Assembly: GCA_964610345.1 (NCBI GenBank)
Contig: CAZSVQ010000036.1
Span: forward strand, 1-7,109
Length of the DNA: 7,109 nt
Direction of reading: 5' to 3'
Source of the DNA: HK-STAS-PATE-36 sp964610345
GTDB taxonomy: Bacteria; Patescibacteriota; Saccharimonadia; Saccharimonadales; JAGQNJ01
Position 1 is the first letter of the stretch. Every line of letters starts with the position of its first letter. This document shows, in pieces, positions 1 through 5,603 of this stretch. Made by a program: the position numbers and the translations under genes. The notes under the pieces were generated by a model that did not search any database, had not been told where the DNA came from, and saw only the letters and a list, made by a program, of their open reading frames with translations.

Positions 1-8
1 ATAAAATT

Positions 9-34
9 TTGTTACCTCTTTTAGAATTTATACT
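9..34 (+). promoter_or_regulatory. Weak candidate promoter for folC
   Basis: TTGTTA (9-14) and TATACT (29-34) resemble -35 and -10 boxes, but the spacer is only 14 bases, shorter than the usual 16-18. If TATACT is a real -10 box, transcription would start near 41 and leave a leader of about 40 bases before the ATT at 80. That would suit an AGGA ribosome-binding site at 66-69. The region is so AT-rich that chance matches are likely. Confidence 0.2.
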
Positions 35-79
35 TTGTAAATTAGTGTTTAGTTAGTTGAAAGATAGGAAAAATTACAA

Positions 80-1432
80 ATTAATATTTTTGATTCTGCT
101 AAAAAATTTCTATTTGAACGACTCCAGGATAGTGACAAAAAATTATTCGGGCGTGAACGAGGAATTGTACGAACAGAAGCATGGCTAGAATCGTTAGGCA
201 ACCCACAAGAATCATTCCCTTCGGTTCATATTGCTGGCACATCCGGCAAAGGCTCTACGGCTTACCTTATGTCCGCACTACTCAAGGCCAGCCAACAAAC
301 TGTTGGCACAATAACTTCTCCACATGTGTATGATGTTCGTGAGCGATTATTGATCGACGGAAACTACATTACTCAAGATGAATTTACTAAGCGAGCTAAG
401 GATATAATTAAACCAATAGCCCGGCTTGAACAAACCAAACTTGGTAGGCCAACCTATTTTGAAGTATTAGTTGGCATGGCCCACAAGTGTTTTGCGGATC
501 ACACAGTTAATTACGCAGTTGTTGAGACCGGCATTGGTGGCCGGTTTGATTCTACTAACACAATTAAGCGCGACGACAAATTAGCAATTATAACCCGACT
601 AGGCATAGACCACACAGAGATACTGGGCAAAACTCCAGGAGCCATTGCCTGGCAAAAAGCTGGTATCATCCCCACAAATGGCCACTCTATCGCCTTGTTG
701 CCAGACAATATGCAAGCCCAAGAAGTCATAGAGCAGGTTGCAAAAGCGCGCAACTCAACTATCGACTTCTTAGACACGCGTCAGATGATCAGTAATTTGC
801 ATCAAACTACTGATGGCCTAACTTTTGATTATCAGTTCGCCGAACTCACAGTACGCAACATCAAAATACCAACTCTAGGCATCTATCAGGCAGAGAACGC
901 TTGCTTGGCTATTTCTGCTTTGAAATATTTGAGCCAGAGAGATGGATTTGAGTTTAATGAAACAACCATAAAAGAAGGCTTGAGTGGTGTGCATATTCCG
1001 GCACGAGCCGAGATTACCAAATTTAATGGCACCACTGTGATCATCGATTCTGCCCACAACCCCCAAAAGTTACAGGCTTTCTTTAGTACGGTTGAATCAT
1101 TAAAACTGCCGGTTAAACCTTTGGTTGTATTTTCTGCTAAACAAGCCAAAGATTGGGAAGCTTCAATACCAACACTAAACACAAACGCTGAAGAAATATT
1201 TGTAACTGGATTTTTCTTGAACCAGCCTGGCCACTTGCAAAAGTACTCAGCCGACCCAGACAAGATTGCTAGCAAAATCAGAAAGCTCGGTGGCCGTGCC
1301 AGAGCATTCAATAGCCCAACCCAAGCATTATCACAAGCAATCAACCAGTCCAAACCCAATCAGCCAGTAATAATTACTGGCTCTATGTACATGCTTGGCG
1401 AATTGCACGACCACTTACGACTGCTCAGCTAA
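80..1432 (+). CDS. folC: Folylpolyglutamate synthase / dihydrofolate synthase family protein (FolC), probable ATT start
   Basis: This cytoplasmic Mur-ligase-family enzyme adds L-glutamate to reduced folates using ATP, which retains them in the cell; some homologues also make dihydrofolate from dihydropteroate. With a start at 80 the protein is 450 residues, normal for FolC. The N-terminus has the expected helix and the Leu-Gly-Asn-Pro-Gln segment (39-43). The ATP-binding loop GTSGKGST is at 53-60 (bases 236-259). Then come SPHVYDVRER, ETGIGGRFDSTN, the GIDHTEILG motif, the GAIAWQKAGIIP segment with the probable carbamylated lysine, and the C-terminal-domain AHNP motif. The first in-frame ATG (269) lies after the ATP loop and cannot be the real start. 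The frame is open back to a TAG at 65-67 and holds no ATG, GTG, TTG or CTG. ATT at 80, ten bases after AGGA (66-69), is the best candidate; ATT at 86 is the alternative. The 3' end overlaps the convergent reductase gene by 8 bases. The family call is firm; the start is inference. Confidence 0.9.
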   Translation: MNIFDSAKKFLFERLQDSDKKLFGRERGIVRTEAWLESLGNPQESFPSVHIAGTSGKGSTAYLMSALLKASQQTVGTITSPHVYDVRERLLIDGNYITQDEFTKRAKDIIKPIARLEQTKLGRPTYFEVLVGMAHKCFADHTVNYAVVETGIGGRFDSTNTIKRDDKLAIITRLGIDHTEILGKTPGAIAWQKAGIIPTNGHSIALLPDNMQAQEVIEQVAKARNSTIDFLDTRQMISNLHQTTDGLTFDYQFAELTVRNIKIPTLGIYQAENACLAISALKYLSQRDGFEFNETTIKEGLSGVHIPARAEITKFNGTTVIIDSAHNPQKLQAFFSTVESLKLPVKPLVVFSAKQAKDWEASIPTLNTNAEEIFVTGFFLNQPGHLQKYSADPDKIASKIRKLGGRARAFNSPTQALSQAINQSKPNQPVIITGSMYMLGELHDHLRLLS

Positions 1433-1898
1433 ACTTTTTACGCTCCCAAACTTCATACCAAAAAGTTGCACCATTCTCTATTAAGGGTATTTCTTTTTTA
1501 ATACGCACAAAATCATCTGTATATACTGGCATAAATTTTGTGCAACCAAAATCGCCTTTAATTTGAGTGACATATAATATGTCTACTAATTGCCAAATAG
1601 CATCAAAAAGTCCAGCGCCACCAATTACCCAAATATCAGATTTTGCATTTTGAAGCAACTGAGTAGGGTCATCAACTATTATGAAGCCAGATTTTGTAAT
1701 TGCTTTGCTAGTGGCAACAAAACTTTTTCCGGTAGTCATGGGCTTTGTAAATTCAACATAAGTACCATAGCCCATTAAAATATCTTTATCCTTAACAAGG
1801 TCTCTAAAATACTTCTTGTCTGTTGGCAGATCCCAAGGGATACCGTTATCGTCAGCTAGGCCACGTTTTTCGTCAATTGCTACAACCGCAAAAACCAT
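1425..1898 (-). CDS. folA: Dihydrofolate reductase
   Basis: The enzyme reduces dihydrofolate to tetrahydrofolate with NADPH in the cytoplasm. The 157 residues match the usual size of about 160. Visible family features are the N-terminal AVVAIDEKRGLADDNGIPW strand and Met20-type loop, Trp22, the catalytic acid Asp27 in LPTDKKYF, the MGYGTY segment (42-47), the VIGGAGLF cofactor-binding glycine pair (93-94), and LYVTQI with Thr111 at the position of the conserved threonine. Aligned by eye with the E. coli enzyme, Arg44 (cofactor phosphate contact) is Tyr44, and Arg57 (contact to the folate glutamate) corresponds to Lys58. The ATG at 1898 directly begins the family's first strand. No Shine-Dalgarno is visible; a TATAAT sits 8 bases upstream. 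The gene is convergent with folC, with an 8-base overlap at the 3' ends, and divergent from the first response regulator. The reductase family is clear. Confidence 0.93.
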   Translation of the reverse strand: MVFAVVAIDEKRGLADDNGIPWDLPTDKKYFRDLVKDKDILMGYGTYVEFTKPMTTGKSFVATSKAITKSGFIIVDDPTQLLQNAKSDIWVIGGAGLFDAIWQLVDILYVTQIKGDFGCTKFMPVYTDDFVRIKKEIPLIENGATFWYEVWERKKFS

Positions 1899-1906
1899 AT
1901 ACTTAG

Positions 1907-1912
1907 ATTATA
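1907..1912 (-). promoter_or_regulatory. -10 box of the dihydrofolate reductase gene, leaderless spacing
   Basis: A perfect TATAAT on the minus strand ends 8 bases before the ATG (1896-1898). With the usual 6-8 bases between a -10 box and the start of transcription, the mRNA would begin at or one to two bases before the ATG. No good -35 box lies 16-18 bases upstream; TTGCCA (1926-1921) is only 8 bases away. Perfect hexamers also arise by chance in AT-rich DNA. Confidence 0.45.
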
Positions 1913-1919
1913 ACTTTAT

Positions 1920-1946
1920 TTGGCAATAAAATATGTTTGGTATACT
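1920..1946 (+). promoter_or_regulatory. Promoter of the first response-regulator gene, leaderless spacing
   Basis: TTGGCA (1920-1925), a 15-base spacer and TATACT (1941-1946) form a sigma-70-like promoter. The -10 box is preceded by TGG (1938-1940), the extended -10 pattern. The hexamer ends 8 bases before the ATG at 1955, so the transcript should begin at or next to the start codon. No Shine-Dalgarno is present. This promoter shares the 56-base divergent region with that of the reductase gene. Confidence 0.5.
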
Positions 1947-1954
1947 TAGTAACC

Positions 1955-2329
1955 ATGACACCTAAACAAAAAATTGCCGTAATTGAAGATGAAATTAGTA
2001 TTTGCGATATGTACCGCATGAAGTTGGCTGGTGCCGGCTACGATGTTAAAGTTGCTCACGATGGCCAAGACGGACTTAATTTGCTAGAAGATTTTAAGCC
2101 AGAGCTAATTTTGCTTGATTTAAAAATGCCCGTCATGAACGGAGATGAAATGCTCGCCAAATTGCGTGAAACAGACTGGGGAGCAGAAATTAGAGTCATT
2201 ATACTAACCAACATTAGCCGCGATGAAGCCCCACGCACCTTGCAATTTTTACACATCGACCGCTATATCGTTAAAGCTCATCATACTCCAACTCAGGTTC
2301 TACAAATCGTAAGTGAAATCCTTAACTAA
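1955..2329 (+). CDS. Free-standing response-regulator receiver-domain protein (first of tandem pair)
   Basis: This 124-residue protein is a single CheY-like receiver domain with no output domain. It has the acidic pair Glu11-Asp12, the phospho-acceptor Asp55 in LILLDLKMP, the switch threonine Thr85 in ILTN, and the conserved Lys108. Lys108 is followed by Ala-His-His instead of the usual proline. It would be phosphorylated by a histidine kinase and act by protein contact, but no kinase is in the window and the partner is unknown. A longer reading from TTG at 1937 is rejected because that codon falls inside the promoter; ATG 1955 directly precedes the first strand (KIAVIEDE). The next gene is a paralogue 38 bases downstream, apparently with its own promoter. 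The receiver identity is firm; the pathway cannot be read from the sequence. Confidence 0.9.
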   Translation: MTPKQKIAVIEDEISICDMYRMKLAGAGYDVKVAHDGQDGLNLLEDFKPELILLDLKMPVMNGDEMLAKLRETDWGAEIRVIILTNISRDEAPRTLQFLHIDRYIVKAHHTPTQVLQIVSEILN

Positions 2330-2330
2330 C

Positions 2331-2359
2331 TTGTGATAACTAGCCTTTTGCCGTACCAT
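2331..2359 (+). promoter_or_regulatory. Promoter of the second response-regulator gene, leaderless spacing
   Basis: TTGTGA (2331-2336), an ideal 17-base spacer and TACCAT (2354-2359) fit a sigma-70-like promoter. It lies wholly in the 38-base gap between the two response-regulator genes. The -10 box ends 8 bases before the ATG at 2368, the same distance as at the first regulator and at the reductase gene. No Shine-Dalgarno is visible. Confidence 0.45.
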
Positions 2360-2367
2360 TAATCTAT

Positions 2368-2736
2368 ATGTCATATAAAGTTGCGATTGTTGAAGATGAC
2401 CAAGCTATAGCCCAAATGTATCGGATAAAGTTCGAGGCTGAGGGTTATACTGTTGATACGGCTGAAAATGGAAAACTTGGACTTGAGCTTACCGAAAACA
2501 TGAAGCCAGATATTATTTTACTTGATTTGATGATGCCTGAGATGGACGGCGAAGAAATGCTTACGAAACTCCGAGCAACGACTTGGGGTAAAGACATAAA
2601 AGTAATAATTTTGACTAATATGGGCGAGCAAGAAATTCCAGAGGGCGTTAAAAATCTTGGTGTCTCAGCCGTCATACTAAAAGCCGATATGACCCCTCGT
2701 CAAGTTGCAGAGCTGGTTAAAAATCAACTTGGCTAG
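2368..2736 (+). CDS. Free-standing response-regulator receiver-domain protein (second of tandem pair)
   Basis: This is a second single-domain, CheY-like receiver of 122 residues, clearly paralogous to the gene before it. Shared features include the MYR segment after the acidic pair, the D(L)(K/M)MP phosphorylation site, the (D/T)WG segment and the VIILTN switch strand. Key residues are Glu9-Asp10, phospho-acceptor Asp53, Thr83 and Lys105. Lys105 is followed by Ala-Asp rather than proline, as in its neighbour. It has no DNA-binding or enzymatic output domain, so it probably acts by protein-protein contact or as a phosphate relay. ATG 2368 directly precedes the first beta strand (YKVAIVEDD). 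murD starts 27 bases downstream; read-through from this gene into murD is possible. Partner kinase and targets are unknown. Confidence 0.9.
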   Translation: MSYKVAIVEDDQAIAQMYRIKFEAEGYTVDTAENGKLGLELTENMKPDIILLDLMMPEMDGEEMLTKLRATTWGKDIKVIILTNMGEQEIPEGVKNLGVSAVILKADMTPRQVAELVKNQLG

Positions 2737-2757
2737 AAAACATATTTATCAGATAAT
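2729..2757 (+). promoter_or_regulatory. Candidate promoter of murD, leaderless spacing
   Basis: TTGGCT (2729-2734, overlapping the stop of the preceding gene), a 17-base spacer and GATAAT (2752-2757) give a plausible sigma-70-like promoter. The -10 box ends 6 bases before ATG 2764, so transcription would start about on the A of the ATG. There is no Shine-Dalgarno. murD could also be co-transcribed with the response regulators. Confidence 0.35.
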
Positions 2758-2763
2758 AAAGCT

Positions 2764-4119
2764 ATGAATGTTGCAGTTGTTGGCTATGGTGAGCAGGGTC
2801 GGTCATCATTTGAATATTGGTTTAATAAAGCTAACGTGGTTGTTGTATGTGACCAAAATCAAGATATAGAGCTACCACCCGGCGCCATAGATAAGCTTGG
2901 CTTTAATTATCTTGAAGATTTGCATGAATTTGATTTAATTGTCCGCAGCCCGTCCGTCCACCCTCAACAAATTTTAGATGCAAACCCTGATCACCCAGAA
3001 ATCGTCGAGAAAATGACTTCCAATACTGAAGAATTTTTTAATAACTGTAGGGCACCAATTATCGGTGTAACTGGCACAAAGGGTAAAGGTACTACCTCAA
3101 CACTAATTGCACGAATATTAGAGCAATCTGGCAAAAAAGTTCACCTTGGTGGTAATATCGGCATACCGCCGCTTGATCTACTTAAAAACAATATTACTGA
3201 GAATGATTATGTGGTGTTAGAGTTAGCTAATTTTCAGTTAATAGACATGAAGCACAGCCCTCATATTGCAGTTTGCTTAATGATTACAGATGAGCATCTG
3301 AACTGGCACAAAGATATGTATGAATACATACACGCAAAACAACAGATTTTTTCCCACCAAAACCCGAACGACATTGTAGTTTATAATGCAAAAAATACTT
3401 ACGCTACAGAAATTGCTACTGCTTCGCCGGCTCATATCAAGATCAGTTACGATGCTCCGAGCGATGTCAATGAGCCAGTAGAGTTTACAGATGGTGCTTA
3501 CGTTGACGGAAACCATATAAAAATGCAGGGCAAAAATGTCTTATCTTTGCATGACATAACCTTAAAAGGTAGACATAATTTGCAAAATATTTGCGCGGCA
3601 ATTGCTGCCACTTGGGATATCATTGGCCATAACCCTCACACAATCAAAAAAGCTATACGTGGCTTTGTGGGCTTACCGCACCGTTTAGAAAATATTGGAA
3701 CATACAATGGTATTACTTTTGTTGACGACTCTTTTGGTACTAACCCAGAAACTGCCGACGTTGCTATAAAAGCCTATTCTGAACCAAAAATATTAATTCT
3801 TGGTGGATCTGATAAAAATAACAAATTCGATGCGCTATTTAATACAATTAACAGCAGTAACATTCGACATATTGTGGCTATTGGTGAAATGGGCCCAAGA
3901 ATTCTATCATTGTTAGAACAATCGCCGGGTTATAAAAATATTCCTTATACGCGTATTGAAGCATCACAAACTATGAAGGATATTGTTTCGGCTAGTTTAC
4001 AATTTGCTCAACCAGGTGATGTGGTGATGCTTTCTACTGCTTGTGCCAGTTTTGATATGTTTAAAGATTATAAAGATCGCGGCGAACAATTTAAAGCTGC
4101 TGTTCAGGCTCTAAATTAG
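2764..4119 (+). CDS. murD: UDP-N-acetylmuramoyl-L-alanine--D-glutamate ligase (MurD)
   Basis: MurD is the cytoplasmic ligase that joins D-glutamate to UDP-MurNAc-L-alanine, using ATP, in peptidoglycan precursor synthesis. At 451 residues it has the normal family length. The N-terminal Rossmann-like domain opens with VAVVGYGEQGRSS. The ATP loop GVTGTKGKGTT is at 101-111. GGNIGIP (129-135), ELANFQL (153-159, usually with Ser-Ser in place of Ala-Asn), DEHLNWH (176-182) and the AKQQIF segment with probable carbamylated Lys192 follow. The C-terminal domain has PHRLE (305-309), DDSFGTNPE (321-329), GGSDKNNKF (347-355) and STACASFDMFKDYKDRGEQF (424-443), which is strongly MurD-like. Phe324 replaces the lysine of the usual DSKATN motif. 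The 3' end overlaps convergent murI by 29 bases. Its neighbour thus makes the D-glutamate that this enzyme uses. A MurC or MurT assignment is less likely given the C-terminal motif. Confidence 0.92.
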   Translation: MNVAVVGYGEQGRSSFEYWFNKANVVVVCDQNQDIELPPGAIDKLGFNYLEDLHEFDLIVRSPSVHPQQILDANPDHPEIVEKMTSNTEEFFNNCRAPIIGVTGTKGKGTTSTLIARILEQSGKKVHLGGNIGIPPLDLLKNNITENDYVVLELANFQLIDMKHSPHIAVCLMITDEHLNWHKDMYEYIHAKQQIFSHQNPNDIVVYNAKNTYATEIATASPAHIKISYDAPSDVNEPVEFTDGAYVDGNHIKMQGKNVLSLHDITLKGRHNLQNICAAIAATWDIIGHNPHTIKKAIRGFVGLPHRLENIGTYNGITFVDDSFGTNPETADVAIKAYSEPKILILGGSDKNNKFDALFNTINSSNIRHIVAIGEMGPRILSLLEQSPGYKNIPYTRIEASQTMKDIVSASLQFAQPGDVVMLSTACASFDMFKDYKDRGEQFKAAVQALN

Positions 4120-4756
4120 TTAAAATATTTTTCAATTGTTTAATAACCGGTGCTTCTGGTTGTAAAACTTCAGCCCTAGAGCCAGCGGATTGTTTTATCA
4201 AATCTTCTATCCAGTGATAATGCGTACAGCCCAACACTATAACATCCGCTCCTTGGTTACAAACAGATTCGGTTATGGTATGAATTTTGTCTTTATTTAT
4301 TTGATTAGATTCAATCATATAAGACCAGTCGCTACAATCTGGCTCAATAACTTTAATATCTTTAGTGTATTGTTTTTTTAGATCATAATATCTTGAACTA
4401 GCTAGCGTTGTTGGTGTAGCAAAAACTGCAATATAATTAGACTTCGTTTTAATGCTAGCTGGTTTTATCATTGGCTCCATCCCAATTAGTGGGATGCTTA
4501 TATTATGCCTTAGCTCATGAATTAGTGTGGTTGTTACGGTATTACAAGCAATCACAATTACTTCACAACCATCTTCAGCCATTGATTTAAGAATGGGTGA
4601 TACCAATTTTAATAATTCTTGCTTGTTTTTTATGCCATACGGAACATTTTTTTTGTCGTCCCTAAATATAACTTGGTGATTTGGCAAGGCTTTTTCTATT
4701 GCCGTAGCAACTGATAACCCTCCAACTCCAGAATCAAAAACACCAATTTTTCTCAT
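4091..4756 (-). CDS. murI: Glutamate racemase
   Basis: The enzyme interconverts L- and D-glutamate without cofactor by a two-cysteine mechanism, supplying D-glutamate for peptidoglycan. Visible features are the start IGVFDSGVGGLSV with Asp8-Ser9, the NVPYG segment (37-41), catalytic Cys71 in ACNTVT, EPMIKPA (94-100), ATPTTL (113-118) and the second catalytic cysteine Cys177 in LGCTHY. At 221 residues it is shorter than the roughly 260-270 usual for the family. The shortening appears to lie between the two cysteines and at the C-terminus, with no motif lost. The ATG at 4756 is 2 bases after the folD stop, so translational coupling with folD is likely; only a weak GAGA lies upstream. Its 3' end overlaps convergent murD by 29 bases. 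Aspartate racemase is the main alternative, but the motif set and the murD neighbour favour glutamate. Confidence 0.92.
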   Translation of the reverse strand: MRKIGVFDSGVGGLSVATAIEKALPNHQVIFRDDKKNVPYGIKNKQELLKLVSPILKSMAEDGCEVIVIACNTVTTTLIHELRHNISIPLIGMEPMIKPASIKTKSNYIAVFATPTTLASSRYYDLKKQYTKDIKVIEPDCSDWSYMIESNQINKDKIHTITESVCNQGADVIVLGCTHYHWIEDLIKQSAGSRAEVLQPEAPVIKQLKNILTNLEPEQQL

Positions 4757-4758
4757 AA

Positions 4759-5562
4759 TTATGAATTTTCTCGTGCTGATCGAATAACGTTTTCAAACAG
4801 AGCACAGACGGTTAACGGCCCGACCCCGCCTTTAATTGGCGTTATGGTAATATTCGTTAGTTCCCGTACGTCTTCGGCTACATCGCCAATCAAACCATTA
4901 CTATCAGTAGCGACACCAGCATCTACAATCACAGCATCAGCTTTGATCATTTTTTTCTTTATTAATCCTGGAACTCCTGTCGCGCAAACTAAAATATCAG
5001 CCTTCCCTACTTCTACCTGTAAGTTTTTAACGGATTTATCTACGGTCTTCACATCTAAGCCAGAGACTTGCCAGATTTTGGACAGAGGCTTGCCAACCAG
5101 TCTGCCGTGCCCAACAATTACAATTTTTTTATTTTTCAATTCAACATTATAGCCTGCCAAAAGCCAATTTATAGCCATTGGTGTCGCTGGATCATAAATT
5201 GCTTGCGCACCTAACGCATCAACATCTTTAGTTGGGGCAACATTGTTTAAAACCTCATCTGTTTGCTTGGGATTTGGCAAGGGGATTTGTACAATTATAC
5301 CGTGGACACTTGTATCTCTATTTAGTTCTTTAATCTTATCCATGGCTACTTTTTGTTCAATTGTATGAACTTTAACATTCACCCCGATATCTTCACCGTA
5401 ATTTTGCTTGAGCTTCATATAACTATCGACGACTGGGTCAGGGTTGGTTCGGATAATAGCTAACTTAGGCTCGATATTTTGAGCCTGCTTAAGCACACGC
5501 ACCTGCTTAGCTTGGCGCTCTTTTATAAATTCTGCTAATTCTTTACCATTTAATAACTTCAT
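4759..5562 (-). CDS. folD: Bifunctional methylenetetrahydrofolate dehydrogenase / methenyltetrahydrofolate cyclohydrolase (FolD)
   Basis: FolD interconverts 5,10-methylene- and 10-formyl-tetrahydrofolate with an NAD(P) cofactor in the cytoplasm, linking one-carbon units to purine and thymidylate synthesis. Tyr48 and catalytic Lys52 are in DSYMKLKQNYGEDIG (46-60). VHGIIVQIPLP (86-96) carries the conserved glutamine. KDVDALG (112-118), the cofactor-loop variant GHGRLVGKPL (151-160, often GRSxxVGxPL) and TPIKGGVGPLTVCALFENV (241-259) complete the family pattern. At 267 residues it is slightly shorter than the common 280-290. The ATG at 5562 starts the usual Met-Lys-Leu-Leu-Asn-Gly N-terminus. 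A TAGAAT box with a preceding TGG ends 9 bases upstream and no Shine-Dalgarno is visible. murI follows after 2 bases, so the two probably share one mRNA. The larger membrane protein gene ends 41 bases upstream on the same strand. Confidence 0.95.
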   Translation of the reverse strand: MKLLNGKELAEFIKERQAKQVRVLKQAQNIEPKLAIIRTNPDPVVDSYMKLKQNYGEDIGVNVKVHTIEQKVAMDKIKELNRDTSVHGIIVQIPLPNPKQTDEVLNNVAPTKDVDALGAQAIYDPATPMAINWLLAGYNVELKNKKIVIVGHGRLVGKPLSKIWQVSGLDVKTVDKSVKNLQVEVGKADILVCATGVPGLIKKKMIKADAVIVDAGVATDSNGLIGDVAEDVRELTNITITPIKGGVGPLTVCALFENVIRSARENS

Positions 5563-5565
5563 CAG

Positions 5566-5593
5566 AGGTATATTCTACCACAAGCAGGTATAT
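5566..5593 (-). repeat. 8-base direct repeat spanning the folD promoter
   Basis: ATATACCT on the minus strand occurs at 5573-5566 and again at 5593-5586, exactly 20 bases (about two helical turns) apart. One copy lies just downstream of the folD -10 box and the other upstream of it. The layout could suit a dimeric regulator, but an 8-base repeat in AT-rich DNA may be chance. Confidence 0.35.
5572..5580 (-). promoter_or_regulatory. Extended -10 promoter of folD-murI, leaderless spacing
   Basis: On the minus strand TGG plus TAGAAT (5580-5572) forms an extended -10 element. The hexamer ends 9 bases before the folD ATG (5562-5560), so transcription would begin 1-3 bases before the start codon. 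No clear -35 box is seen, which extended -10 promoters can lack. Confidence 0.4.
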
Positions 5594-5603
5594 AAAACTT
5601 TAA

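Noticed and set aside
269..271. ATG 269 as the start of folC
   Set aside because: It would remove the ATP-binding loop and the N-terminal helix, both well encoded upstream in the same frame.
511..1359. Minus-strand open frames of 88, 157 and 63 residues across folC
   Set aside because: They lie opposite a convincing FolC gene, show no family motif and have compositions typical of antisense shadows.
1937..1954. TTG start adding six residues to the first response regulator
   Set aside because: The TTG overlaps the extended -10 promoter element, and ATG 1955 begins the receiver fold directly.
4844..5152. Plus-strand open frame of 102 residues opposite folD
   Set aside because: It is antisense to clear FolD motifs, has low-complexity Ser/Thr content and no ribosome-binding site or recognisable domain.
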